NCBI GenBank assembly: GCA_036936605.1
Contig: JAUPFV010000002.1
Location: 164,912,813 to 164,976,812 of the forward strand
Origin: Limnanthes douglasii subsp. nivea
Taxonomy: Eukaryota; Streptophyta; Magnoliopsida; Brassicales; Limnanthaceae
Direction of reading: 5' to 3'
Length of the DNA: 64,000 nt
A model generated the notes under the pieces. That model was not told where the DNA came from. It did not search any database and saw only the letters and a program-made list of their open reading frames with translations. The position numbers were made by a program, and so were the translations under genes. Positions 22,584-32,999 of the stretch are shown here, in pieces; within the stretch, counting starts at the first letter, position 1, and every line of letters begins with the position of its first letter.

Positions 22584-22982
22584 TCAGATTTCATCAATCG
22601 TAACAAATTTCTCTATACATTCACATTGGCTAGATTGAGTAGAAATTGAGGGATTTTCTTGTAGAAAAATCCAAGGATACTCTTCTTTGTAAGCAACATT
22701 TGCTAAAGAATCAGCCACCATGTTACTCCCTCGCCCAATGTATTCCACAACAACGTTGTCAAACATAAGCATTAAATTCTGAAGTTCCCGAAGATATAAA
22801 ATCAAACGATACTTTCTTTCTCCAGAAAATCTAAATACCCGATTTGCTAATAATTGAGAATCCGTTTCCAGGCGCATTGAAGTTGCCCCATAATTTTTTG
22901 CCAATCTTAAACCTGCCGAAGCAGCTTTGTATTTAGCTTCATTGTTCGAAGCATGAAAACCAAATTTAATAGATTGAATCAT
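22584..22982 (-). CDS. Element E archaeal-type RNase H domain
   Basis: A 132-codon open stretch: FGFHASNNEAKYKAASAGLR carries a catalytic Glu, RLETDSQLLANRV a catalytic Asp, and YIGRGSNMVADSLANVAY the final Asp. This second RNase H, placed between the ordinary RNase H and integrase, is characteristic of the Tat/Ogre lineage. The first Asp of the fold would lie upstream of this ATG in sequence that has lost the frame. It is a fragment of pol and not an independent gene. Confidence 0.8.
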   Translation of the reverse strand: MIQSIKFGFHASNNEAKYKAASAGLRLAKNYGATSMRLETDSQLLANRVFRFSGERKYRLILYLRELQNLMLMFDNVVVEYIGRGSNMVADSLANVAYKEEYPWIFLQENPSISTQSSQCECIEKFVTIDEI

Positions 22983-23109
22983 TGTCTCTCCCGTTGGGGC
23001 TATTAACTGAACCCCAACACTACACCCTGAAATACTAGATCTTCGATCTATTCGGTCAACCCATCTTAAATCAGCTGGTATGGATTCTTACTTTCTTCCT
23101 CATCTGACC

Positions 23110-23420
23110 GGCTTGAATGGAATTCAACAAAAAAAATCTGTCAACGCTTGCGCCTTTATTTCTGTTCGAGGTGTAAACAAAATATCATAGTCCCCCAACT
23201 CCACTGACCATTTGGTTATTCTCCCCGATATCAGGTCATTGTACAACATTTTTCAAAGGGAATGAAGTTTAGACTTCAATAGTATGAGCTTGAAAATATG
23301 GGCGCACCTTCCTAGCAGCAATCACCAGCGCTAATGCCAATTTTTCTAATTTCATATATCTATTTTTTGATGCCACCAAACTTTTACTAATGTAATACAC
23401 CGACTTCGGAACTCCTGAAT
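23110..23420 (-). pseudogene. Element E RNase H (first, retroviral-type) remnant
   Basis: In broken frames the minus strand reads FALSAVLINED, SVYYISKSLVASK, LEKLALALVIAARKV and YFQAHTI, then TSFPLKNV. These are the standard RNase H blocks after RT in Ty3/gypsy pol. Stops within it and a frame change toward 23100 make it non-functional. Confidence 0.78.
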
Positions 23421-23854
23421 CTTCATTGATTAACACTGCACTTAGTGCAAAATTTGATACCTGATGTACACAAATAATTTATCTCAATTTTGAGGCTTTG
23501 ACAAAATCTCTGGTGATGACAATAAATTTTTAATATTTGTGAAAGCTGCTTCACATTCCGATGTCAGTTCAGACCTTCTGGGTCCTCGTAACACTTGAAA
23601 GAAAGGAAATCAGTTATCAGAAAATCTTGAAATTAATCGATTAAGTGCTGCTAACCTTCCTATCAGAATTTGCACTTCCTTGATAAACCGAGGAAAATTC
23701 ATTGTTATCAAAGCTTTAAATTGTTATGGGTCAGCTTCTATTCCTTTTTCACTGATGATAAAATCCAAAAACTTCTCCGATCGAACTCCAAAGGTGCATT
23801 TCTCATGATTTAATTTCAACCAGATTACCCTTAAATTAAAAAAAAAACTTCCTC

Positions 23855-24484
23855 TTAATCATCAAGATGCACTTCATCCTTTGAGTTTTTTACTACCATG
23901 TCATCTATATATACTTCCATATTTCTTCCGATCTGAGTAGCAAAAGCTTTATTCATCAATCTCTGATAAGTGCCTCTAGCATTTTTCAATTTGAAGGGCA
24001 TCACACTATAACAATGCAAGCCCTTATCAGTTATAAAAGTTGTGCATTCTTGATATTTTCGATCCATTTGCATTTGATTATATCCTGCAAAAGCATCCAT
24101 AAAAGTTAAAATTTTGTTGCCTGAAGTAGAGTCAATCAACTGATCTATTCGAGGAACAGGAAACGGATCCTTGGGACAAGCTCTATTCAAATCTATAAAA
24201 TCCACACACATTCTCCATTTCCCATTCTTCTTTTGGACTACCACCGGATTTTCCATCCACAAAGGATACCGTGACTCCCTTATGTGTCACACCTTAGATA
24301 CCCGATCCACTTCAGCAACAATTTCCTCTACTTTTTCTGAGAAAAACGCTCTCATTTTTTGAATAACCAGCTTGACCTTCAGATCTATTGCCAAGCTGTG
24401 ATGAATTACCTCAACGGGTACTCCTGTTATATCATCTGTCCTCGAAGCGAAGACATCCAAATATTGGGATAAAAAATCAAGCAA
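23855..24484 (-). pseudogene. Element E reverse transcriptase
   Basis: 24484-24287 covers the entry (YLDVFASRTDDITGVP, HHSLAIDLKVKLV). An in-frame TGA at 24287-24289 follows VSKV, and the same frame continues as HIRESRYPLW into 24262-23855. That part has the palm: WRMCVDFIDLNRACPKDPFP, MDAFAGYNQMQM with the first catalytic Asp, CYSVMPFKLKNARGTYQR, and YIDDMVV with the Asp pair. It stops at 23855; thumb blocks continue in other frames to about 23430. It would copy element RNA into DNA. The catalytic residues are present, but the nonsense codons prevent a full polyprotein. Confidence 0.88.
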
Positions 24485-24889
24485 CCGTTAACGTAGAAAA
24501 TGGGTCAATAAAGTTCCAATTCGAAGTACCTTCCCTTCCGAAAACGTAAACTCCTATATATTTTCGCTCACCGTTAAAGACCATGGGGTTTCCCTCAGAT
24601 CGTCAACCCTTTCTTCCAAATCCGAGGGTACCCTTTCTAACTATTATTCACACATTAAATCTTCACTACTGGACCCTCGGATTTGAAGTGCAGTGGTATA
24701 GCATTCCCTCGCAACCTTCTAATCGCCTCGAACGACCCCAAATCTATCTCCAACTACATACTTAAAACATTGATAAACTATAGACACAACCCCATACATT
24801 CTTGAAAGCCATGATCTTCGAAAAATAACATTATAACTTGTGGGACAGTTCACCACCACAAAAAGTACATGGACCTCTTTCTTAAATGG

Positions 24890-25454
24890 TCATTTTCCCA
24901 AACTCACCTCACCCTCAAATTCTCCAACAACACGAGCTGTTACACCTGTGCATCCAATAATCGTTCGATTTGATTGAGAAATCAAAGGTGGATTTGTTAT
25001 TCTATCATATGTGGATTTAAAAAGCACATTATCAGAACTGCCAGTGTCAATCAGCACACGTCGAATTAGCCACATCAGCTCCAATAACCACAGCATCCTC
25101 ATGTGGTCCTGCAGTACCTCGCATATCACCTTCATCAAATAAAATGAAGGGAATATATTTCTTTCCATACAAGTGCGTAGACATTTTCCCTTAAATTTGA
25201 GTTGTTAATTTGACAACATGCCTCTTCCTCGAACTATCCGAATTACCAGTCATCGAATCGCCTCCGAAAGTGGCTAATGATTCAAAAAACATGCACAACT
25301 CTTGTACACGTCCCTTTTCTATGGGCTCTTTGACCGTCATCAGAAGCAATCTGTTCGGATATTTTTCAACATACACAGAAGAAGCATCAAAAGTATTAGC
25401 CTGTGAATCCAACATACTCAGCTGGTGGTACAGCTTTCGAAGTTGATGCTCCAT
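24890..25454 (-). pseudogene. Element E aspartic protease region
   Basis: 25454-25191 encodes the linker before protease (FDASSVYVEKYPN, KGRVQELCMFFESLATFGGD). 25168-24890 contains IDTGSSDNVLFKSTYDR, the DTG active-site motif of retroviral-type proteases, followed by GVTARVVGEFEGEVSLG. A stop and a frame change separate the two parts. In a live element it cleaves Gag and Pol apart during particle maturation. Confidence 0.83.
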
Positions 25455-25700
25455 TATTTTTCAATGCGCTTCCTTATGACTTCACATAAGTCAGGAGCTT
25501 CCCATTTTCAATAAAAACTGAATCTTTTTCTTCAAAGCAATGCAATCATTTGCATCATGCCCAATATCCTCATGATATTTACAAAACTTGTTATTCCTTT
25601 CCTCCCTTGGCCTGCTAATTGGGGTTGGCTTCCTAAAATTTACGAAGCTCTTGGTCTTATCCCAGATTACAGAAACATTCTCTGTCAGATCAACATAATA

Positions 25701-27055
25701 TTATGGGTTGACCCATGTATTTGGTCTTGGACTGTTGTAATTGTTAGATGGAGTGTGATTTGAATAACCACCACTCTGAGGAGGCAAATTGCTGTTTTTT
25801 TGTCTCGACTGTTGATTGCCATTTTTATTACCATTCGAAGGCTGCCCCTGATTATTGGCTGCTTGTCCTGAATTATTTGGAGTGCTGACTCGTCCACCAC
25901 GGACTCTAGTCGACTCCTCCACTTTAATCTGATCCTCAACTTGAGCCATCAAAGCTCCAAAAGTTAAGGCTCTTCTCTTCGTCATCTCATTAGCCAGATC
26001 CCATGACAATAACCCTTGGCGAAAAGCTGCCATTGTCCCATTTTCCTCACAGTTGTCCAAACTAGCCTTGGTCAACATAAATCTCTTTGTATAATCTTTT
26101 AACTTTTCTCCAGGTCCTTGCTTGCATTGAATAATGGTATCACAATTTGCTCTCATCTCTTTGCTTCCCACAAACTGCCTTCGAAATGCACTATAAAAAT
26201 CTCTGAAATTTGAAATGGTCCCCCTCGGAATCCGATAGTACCACTTAAGAGTTGTTCCCTTAAAAGTCTGTGAAAATACACCACACACTAGCCAGTTGTC
26301 ATCTTCGAAGTTCATCATATAGTTCTTGAATTGTTCGATGTGATCGTCGGGATCTTGCATCCCATTGAACTTCTCCACCTTCGAAATGTCAGAACGCTTC
26401 GGAAACGTCATGGAAAAAATTTCACTCGTCAACGGAGAATTTCTCCAGTCAACACCTTGAACAAACTGATCATCTGTTCCCATTGTAACATATAGATCCT
26501 GATAAGTTTCAGCATATTGATTTGAAGTGCTGCCTTCGAACCATGTAGAACTAGGAACATTATCCCTTTTAGATTTACTCTCTTTTTTATATTTCCTTGA
26601 CTGATCTCTGTCTGATTCCCCTTTCGAAGAACCTCTGTACCTCTTAAAACCCGAAACTTAACTTTCTACCTCCTCGTCACTAGAGGTCACATATTAAAGC
26701 GTATGATTTTTCTCTTTACGAGACAATTATCTCTCTTTAGGAGACACAAAACACGCTTTTTTCCAGATTTGGCCCGTCGGTCATCAAAACATCGATCTGA
26801 TTGACCTTCAATCTAAGTCTTTTATATTTCATGTCTAACCTCGGATCTAAGCTTTGCCAAGTGTATCTCTTGTTCCCTTCGTTCATATTTCTCATTTAAT
26901 GCATTAATTTTATCTAAGAGCTTATTCATTCACGCTTCAATATCAGATTGAGCTCGGATCAGAGACGATCTTTCAGTTCTATTTCCATCCCTCTGTAAAT
27001 AATCTTTTACAGTTTTCATCGCTGATCGAAGCGTAAGATTGTTCTCAGGATTCAT
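25701..27055 (-). pseudogene. Element E gag
   Basis: The leader ATG is at 27055 (ORF to a TGA at 26930-26932, with RSSLIRAQSDIEA). After 26932 the sequence is broken by stops until the main open frame 26483-25701 (260 codons). That frame has the retrotransposon Gag domain: KFNGMQDPDDHIEQFKNYM, FSQTFKGTTLKWYYRIP, FYSAFRRQFVGSKE, CKQGPGEKLKDYTKRF, FRQGLLSWDLANEMTKRRAL. An Asn/Gln-rich tail ends in TWVNP. Colinear Gag is found in D and F. Gag forms the particle that packages RNA. Confidence 0.85.
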
Positions 27056-27137
27056 CGTATGAATTTTAATCAGAAAATACAACTAGATTGAATCAATTTC
27101 GAACAGAATAAGCCATTGATTTTTCTTATTTAGTCCA

Positions 27138-27152
27138 CAGCGAATTCGCCAA
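27138..27152 (-). promoter_or_regulatory. Element E primer-binding-site-like sequence
   Basis: TTGGCGAATTCGCTG on the minus strand, two bases after the LTR end, in the same position as TTGGCGACC of F and of the left-edge element. Confidence 0.6.
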
Positions 27153-27154
27153 TT

Positions 27155-27507
27155 TGATGAGTTAATATTTCGCATTAGTAAATTGTTAAGAGAGAATTCT
27201 AGAGAGAGAAAGATTTAGAGTTTTTAGAGAGAGAAAGTTCAAGTACAAATGAGTTCTCAAGAAAAAGTGTTCCTCCTTTATTAGAGTAGTCTTGCCCCTT
27301 ATATAGAGGAGCCAAGACTTAGTCTCAAATTGAAATCTATTACAAAAGAGGACTAATTGCTGTTTAGTCCTTAACAATACATAGTTAAAAATACTCTCTA
27401 AAACTTACATCAATTACAACTTGAGGACAAAACTTACATTACTTATAATTAAATCCTTAAATTTACATTATTTACAGCTTAGTCCTCAAAATCCTATTTC
27501 CATATCA
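27155..27507 (-). repeat. Element E 5' LTR
   Basis: Starts TGATATGGAAATAGG at 27507 and ends CTCATCA at 27155. The TATA box is TATATAAG at 27298-27305 on the minus strand. It is colinear with the 3' LTR except for the central block, which is inverted between the two. Confidence 0.9.
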
Positions 27508-27512
27508 GAGGT

Positions 27513-28025
27513 TACTAATAGAACTATTCTGGATTGGCTTAAGAAAAATTTGAAAAGTGCAGTTGGGAAATGGCCTACTTACCTTCCAGAGAAATTATGG
27601 GGTTATATAACAACGCCTCGAACAACAACTCAAGAAACTCTTTTTTCTTTGGTATATGGAATGTATATGGTTAATCCAGCGGAATCAACAATTCCATCTT
27701 ATAAAATACTTAACTATTTCGAAGACGAAAACGAGGAAACTAGACGAACAAAACTTGATTTGATTGAAGAAAAAAAGTTAGAGTACATTTAAATTCACTC
27801 CATTATTAAACTTTAATTTTGATTCGTTATGAATCGAAGGTAAAATAAAGGGATTTCAAAGTAGGAGATAAAATTTTAAGGACGGTTTTCCTACATAAAA
27901 AAGACAACATTCGGTAAGATGGCTCTAAATTTGGAATGACCATATTTGGTGGTTGAAAAAATCAACGCAAAGATGTACCACCCCAAAGATAAAAAGGAAC
28001 ATTTTTGCAGCACCCTTGATATATT
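27513..28025 (+). pseudogene. Element D integrase C-terminal part, downstream of the E insertion
   Basis: Immediately after the right GAGGT the plus strand reads TNRTILDWLKKNLKSAVGKW, LWGYITTPRTTTQETLFSLV and PAESTIPSYKILNYFEDE, the integrase region after the catalytic Glu. The matching upstream half ends at 16757. Beyond the stop at 27790 the C-terminal domain decays but is recognisable (KTTFGKMALNLE, VVEKINAKMYH, DILNIYDYI) to about 28025. Confidence 0.87.
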
Positions 28026-28315
28026 GAACATTTATGATTATATTGTGAGTGATTCTTTGACCGTTTATGAACATGTTATTTTTTCATGTGTGTACTTGAC
28101 GGGTGATATACGTTTTTCTCTCATGCTGGTTTAGGAAGGTTTTAATGAGATGTCCATAAAGCCAGAGTTAGAAGTACAATGATTCTTTTGCCAAAACATT
28201 ATAAGTATAACATGTTTGTTCGGAGACATAAATATGAATACAAAAAACGTACTTATAAGACAATAAAACAATTTTGTAAATGAAAAAAGGATTGATCACC
28301 CTTGATATAATTTAC

Positions 28316-28650
28316 AAGAAAGCATTATTCGAAGTGCCAATGTGTTGGAACATAAAGGTGCTAATGCGTATACAAGCATAATTCAAAGTGCCAAGGTGTG
28401 TAGCAATATAATTTGAGGTGCTAACGTGTATAAAATCATTATTCAAAGTGTCAATGTGTGTGGCAATATAGTTCAAGGTGCTAACGTGTATAAAAGCATA
28501 GTTTGAAGTACCAATGTCTGTGGCGGTAGAATTTGAAGTGCCAATGTGTCTGGATATATAATTCGAAATGGTAACGTATATGAAAGCGTAATTCGAAGTT
28601 GTAACGTGTATAAAAGCATATTTCAAAGTGTTTAGGTGTACGATAAGAAA
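28316..28650. repeat. Minisatellite of about 30-base units (60-base dimers) in element D
   Basis: Repeated, diverged copies of AATTCGAAGTGCCAATGTGT-like and GGTGCTAACGTGTATAAAAGC-like units, about eleven in 335 bases. One frame of the minus strand gives a matching ten-residue repeat (HIGTSN, HVSTSN), which follows from the repeat and is not evidence for a gene. Confidence 0.85.
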
Positions 28651-28699
28651 ATTCGAGGATGTTTTTTAAAGGCAAGATAAAAAATCGAAATAATGTTTA

Positions 28700-28890
28700 A
28701 CATCTTAAATAAAGACAAGTATTGCCATGTGATGAGAAATTACAAAATAATGAGTGACATGTGATGGTCACTAACCGCAATACAAACAGTGCTATGTGAT
28801 GAGCACTTACAAACAAACAAATAGTGATATGTCGTGAGCACTCATAAAAATACAAACGATAACATGCGATAGTTATCAGTACACAAACAC
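28700..28890. repeat. Short tandem repeat of about 40-50 bases
   Basis: Three to four diverged units with the core GTG(A/C)(C/T)ATGTGATG(A/G)GCACT and spacers AATACAAAC. Directly downstream of the previous minisatellite, within the 3' part of D. Confidence 0.6.
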
Positions 28891-28949
28891 AAATACGTAA
28901 AAAGTATAATCACTCCCTATTTATCTTGACCACCATTTAAAGATTCATC

Positions 28950-31810
28950 TGAGTTATTTTCCGAAGAGATAAAATTTCACTTTCTGAACTCTTACTTCCC
29001 GATGAGGTAGATTTTTTGTTTCTATCTTCCTTGGATTAATATTATTCTAAATGACTTACAAAGTGAATGCATCTTTAGGGCGTCTGTGTTCTGGCACCAA
29101 GTGCCAATAATCCGTCATATTTGCCTTTGGAAATCTATGGTGTAAGTCAAAAATTATTGAAATTGTTGCCTCTTATTTTTGAGTCTTGAAAGCTTTATGA
29201 CAATCATTTGTAGTAGCATGAACTTTTTATTTCTCGAATTCAGTTTTGTATGATTCCAAATCTCGAAGGGCTTTATTTTTTTTCTCACTTTCTTCCTATA
29301 GCGTGTTGATTACCACGAGACTGCTATGTTTATGATCTAATTCTTCTTTGTGATTCAAAATCAATTGCTTTAATTCTTTTTCGTGCTTCGAGATCAAATG
29401 ATACTTTATATGAATAACTATTATGGAACTCCGACCTATCTTGTTGAAAAGTTTAAAATTGATCAATTAGATTTCTTCGTGCGACCTCAACCCATTTTTT
29501 TTGTTATTGACGACTTCTTTTTTTCCACCAGACAACATCCGTGCAATTTTCTCCAATTTACTTCGAGCAGTTAAAGTCAATTCATTTGATTTTTTGGCAC
29601 CGCTTTCGAAGTTTGCAAAAAGAAGAAACAAGTTCAAAACTTCTCGTGATGGTTCAGTGGAGGGGTATCTAGGAAAGAATTATTCTAGTATAGAGTGTCT
29701 AGAGGACATGGTGGTAGGTATGTTTAACGTCATTGTGTTGGAAGTGGTACTAGTTGATTCTCTGAAGGGTTGTCCACCATATTTTCCGAGGCATCCTCCA
29801 CGGTTTCTTTTGCAATATTAACAATGTGGTGTTCATTTTCTTAGAACTGTGGCTCAGAGTCATAGAACTGATGGTCGTCATTCTCTCCTTTATTCTCGTC
29901 AGCATCCAATGTCATATTTGGGGAGGAGATGTCAACAATTTTTTATAATTTCACTAGGTGTCTTCGACTAGCCAATTTTATTTTTCCTTGGAGCAACCAT
30001 TGTTGTTTTTGGAAGCTTTATCTTGGTATTATTTGGTGTCGAGAGTAATGACGTCGACACTTTTTCTCTTGGTTTTTTTATTAGGCTAACTTTCGTTTTT
30101 CCTTTAGAAGATTTATCATATGGATTTTTCTTCGGTTTATGGCTTGGGACCCTATTCTAAGCGAGAAGAATGATACGCGCATCTGAAGCATCTAATTTTT
30201 TCATAACATCTCCTGAGAATTGAGGCTCTATTAATTTATCCACAACCACATCAGAGTTAGGGGATATCTTCCATAGGTGGCTTTGGATAAAGTTGAGAGG
30301 GTCAAAACACTTGTGAAATTCGTTTGACCACTCTTCTACTGCCTATTTACTTAGTTCAGAGAATGTCTCCTCGGCAGCAGCCCCGTGAATTTTATATTGC
30401 CTCAAAATATCTCACAATGAAATTCATGTTAATTAAAGTTATTGGAGAAGCAATAAAAGAAGTATGAAAATTATTGGTGCTCTTCCACTTAAGAGCAATA
30501 AAAGAAGTATGGAAATTATTTCGCAACAACCAGAAATAAAAAGAATTTATGTTTCCATGGTTTTATCTCCCTCGAGGAGTTTATCAATTATTTTTGAGGA
30601 ATTTCTGAGGTCATAAAGTAAAATGGAAGAACATATTTTTTTTGAGATGCCAGTTTTAGCTATAAAATATTATATAGGGAGAAGGGGTTTTGGCGAGTCT
30701 TGAGGCCATAATAGACATTAGCATAAACCAAATACTGGGACATTCTTAACTAGTGCAGAGGTCAATTATTTCAAAATTATCGACAACGGCCCAATGGGAA
30801 CCAAAGGCCCTAGTTTAAAATCTTTGGGTAGACTACCAACTCTTTTTCACCATAGGAAATAGGAGTCTCTCCAACAGATGACAGCAAAAAAGTAATGTTC
30901 TATGGAATCTCTTATTGCCTACCAAGAGCAGCAGACTCAGAGGTTTATGCTCAAATTGGCAGCAAGGTCCTTAGGTTGCGTGCCAATTTCTTTTGTCTTT
31001 TTTTTTTCTTTGGCTTACTTTTCTTTCCCGCTGCATCCTCTTTGGAATTTAAAAAAAGGAGTATCAACAAGTATTTCGATCTCTGAATCAGTATTATTCC
31101 TCGATTCAGAGTCAACAGTTTCTTGAGATATTTCATCTCGAACTTGGGGAGGGGCAGTTGTACTAGTGCCTTGGTTTTGATTAGAAGACAATTTTGAAGT
31201 GGTAAGCACATGTGGTAGATTTCTTGGTGTTTTCGAAGTTATCTATTAAGGTTTTTCTGGTGGAATATTTTGTAACTTCTTGTTTGTCATAGCCGTTTCC
31301 TTTTAAGCGAGGAGGTCTTGGAGTGGTTTTCATTTTAAGGTTCAAAAGGAGTTAACTTATCGAGGTGTTAAGCTTTTCAGATTCTCCCATAATAGTGAAA
31401 CAAATTTTACGATGAGGTTTTTCTTTTCTTGTTTAAGGCGATTGATCTTGTTTTGTTCGAGGTGGATTTTGTGAACAAGCTATGAGATTCAGATCACATG
31501 GATTATTTAAAGAACTTTTGAGGACTATAAAAGGTGATGATTTTCTGGTAGGAGGCTAGGGACCGTATGTAAATGTTTGAGTGACCTGACGAGGTTTTTC
31601 GTTAATAATACAAGTAGGTTCTCTCTCAACAACTCTTTGTGGGATGGTAAGCCAATCCCAACATTTTTCCAAACTAAACATGAATATAATAAGGACATGC
31701 CGGAAGCAGAACGAACTCGATCTTTATGGATGAAATATGGTGGCAACAGAGGAGGAGATATTGGACCGGTGAACTTTCTCTCTCTATCTCTAGAATTTAA
31801 TTGTTATGGG
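28950..31810 (-). pseudogene. Antisense extra ORF remnant of element D
   Basis: The minus strand near 30860-30780 reads GETPISYGEKELVVYPKILN followed by LWFPLG, matching GETPLDYKDDELIVYPE..GLRFPLD in the antisense ORF of E. Upstream (31210-31000) is a Ser/Asp-rich N-terminal region (ISQETVDSESRNNTDSEIEI), the counterpart of E's. Many stops and shifts. Its place between D integrase and D 3' LTR, antisense to D, is the same as in E. The two elements therefore share this gene by descent. Confidence 0.65.
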
Positions 31811-32301
31811 TGAAATGAGTTATGAGAGCATATTTATAGGCAAAGTTGAGAAGATAGGTATGTGATTTTGGAGGAAGAAGGTGAAGAGTTTGACGAATTC
31901 TTATTGGACAAAATTTGATTGGACAAATAATGAGTACCTAATCGATGAAATTTGAAGTAGAGTGATAGGTGTAACACATGTCGGGTTGAGACGACATACA
32001 TACCTAGAAGCTTCTATTAGTTTATATTTTATTCTATGAATCAATTTTCATATTCCCTATACATGTCGAGGAACTATTAATTCAGAATGAAATAAGTTGC
32101 AAAGAATATATGTGACAGGTAATTATCTGAGGAGAAGCATATCTCATTATAAAAGAGGCATAAATGACATTGGATAGACAATACTTTAGAGCAATTCTGA
32201 TGAAGAGTAACTCTGATAACATTTTAGATCTAATTCTGACGAGAAGATAAAGATTAGCTCATAACCAACAGTTTATAATCCTTCCTCAAAATTATTCGTA
32301 A

Positions 32302-32315
32302 GGACTAGGGGGCAC
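32302..32315 (+). promoter_or_regulatory. Element D polypurine tract
   Basis: GGACTAGGGGGCAC directly before the 3' LTR start TGACAATAAT. It resembles the AACTAGGGGGGCTTC tract of E in reverse orientation. Confidence 0.6.
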
Positions 32316-32684
32316 TGACAATAATATAAATAAGTGAGGAGTAAAATTAATTACATTATAATTAGCCAAATGATTATTTTATAAGTATGAGAGATATTTG
32401 GTGTAAAATTTAAATAACTATGTGTGAATTGGGAGTAATATGTTTGTACTAAATAGTAAAGTGGGGTGAAGTATCCCCATAACAAACTAAATATGTTACT
32501 TGTAACCATTTTTCCTATAATTAGGGGTCTTCTCTTGGGAATAAGAGTATGATACACTTTATGACTTTTGACTACATTATCTCTCTAGTTTTCTTGAGCT
32601 ACTTTCTCTCTCTAAAGATATTCCTAATCAAAGTATAGATCTCTTTAAACCTCTACTCCCCCCCTAAATTACGTAAACTTATCT
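32316..32684 (+). repeat. Element D 3' LTR
   Basis: Begins TGACAATAATATAAATAAG. Colinear with the LTR at 10904-11230, with about 50 extra bases (GGGAATAAGAGTATGATACA and following) after the promoter region. It ends near ACTTATCT at 32684. Confidence 0.78.
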
Positions 32685-32999
32685 TAATAACGTTTAAGAT
32701 TCCACTAATCAACTAACAACGCAATAATTCTAACAAATTTTCACACCACATATGGACATCTCATATTATCTTATATCAATGACTACTATTCAACATCTTA
32801 TACCTATATATAAAATCACATTTACTTTAAAGTATTTTTGTACTTTAAACTCTTAGAGATTCTCTCTGTAAACTTGTATGCTGAAAACGACGCTTTGCGA
32901 CCATCATTTACCAATCAAGCATCGTCTTTATGCTAATGCTTAACATGTATACTTTTAATCTTTTTATTCTGAATTAGTGAACTAGTTAAGATGGTTAAA

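Larger units (their letters stand above)
16758..27507 (-). mobile_element. Element E: Tat-type Ty3/gypsy retrotransposon with antisense extra ORF
   Basis: A 10,750-base element inserted in the integrase gene of D. Target duplications GAGGT lie at 16753-16757 and 27508-27512; rejoining them restores D's reading frame (GQVEV then TNRTIL). On the minus strand the order is LTR, primer site, gag, protease, RT, RNase H, archaeal-type RNase H, integrase, polypurine tract, LTR, with a plus-strand ORF block (17777-20764) between integrase and 3' LTR. This order and the second RNase H mark the Tat/Ogre/Retand lineage. Several genes carry stops. The LTRs differ by substitutions, small gaps and a local inversion. 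Confidence 0.93.
10904..32684 (+). mobile_element. Element D: Tat/Ogre-type Ty3/gypsy retrotransposon, split by element E
   Basis: The two LTRs at 10904-11230 and 32316-32684 share long matching blocks (AATAAGTGAGGAGT, AAATGATTATTTTATAAGTATGAGAGA, GAGCTACTTTCTCT, AAAGTATAGATCT). Between them the plus strand carries remnants of gag, protease, RT, RNase H, archaeal-type RNase H and integrase, then a minus-strand extra ORF. Removing E (10.75 kb) and one copy of the 1.5 kb duplication leaves about 9.5 kb. The palm of RT is deleted and all genes carry stops. The bases flanking the ends (TAACT left, TAATA right) match only partly, so the target duplication is decayed or my right boundary is off by a base or two. 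Confidence 0.85.

Noticed and set aside
28312..28626. A repetitive 104-codon minus-strand ORF with ten-residue repeats
   Set aside because: It is a by-product of the minisatellite at 28316-28650. No start context, neighbour or domain supports a protein.
28316..28890. CRISPR-like spacing of repeats
   Set aside because: The units are head-to-tail, diverged and without unique spacers. This is plant DNA, and no cas gene is present.
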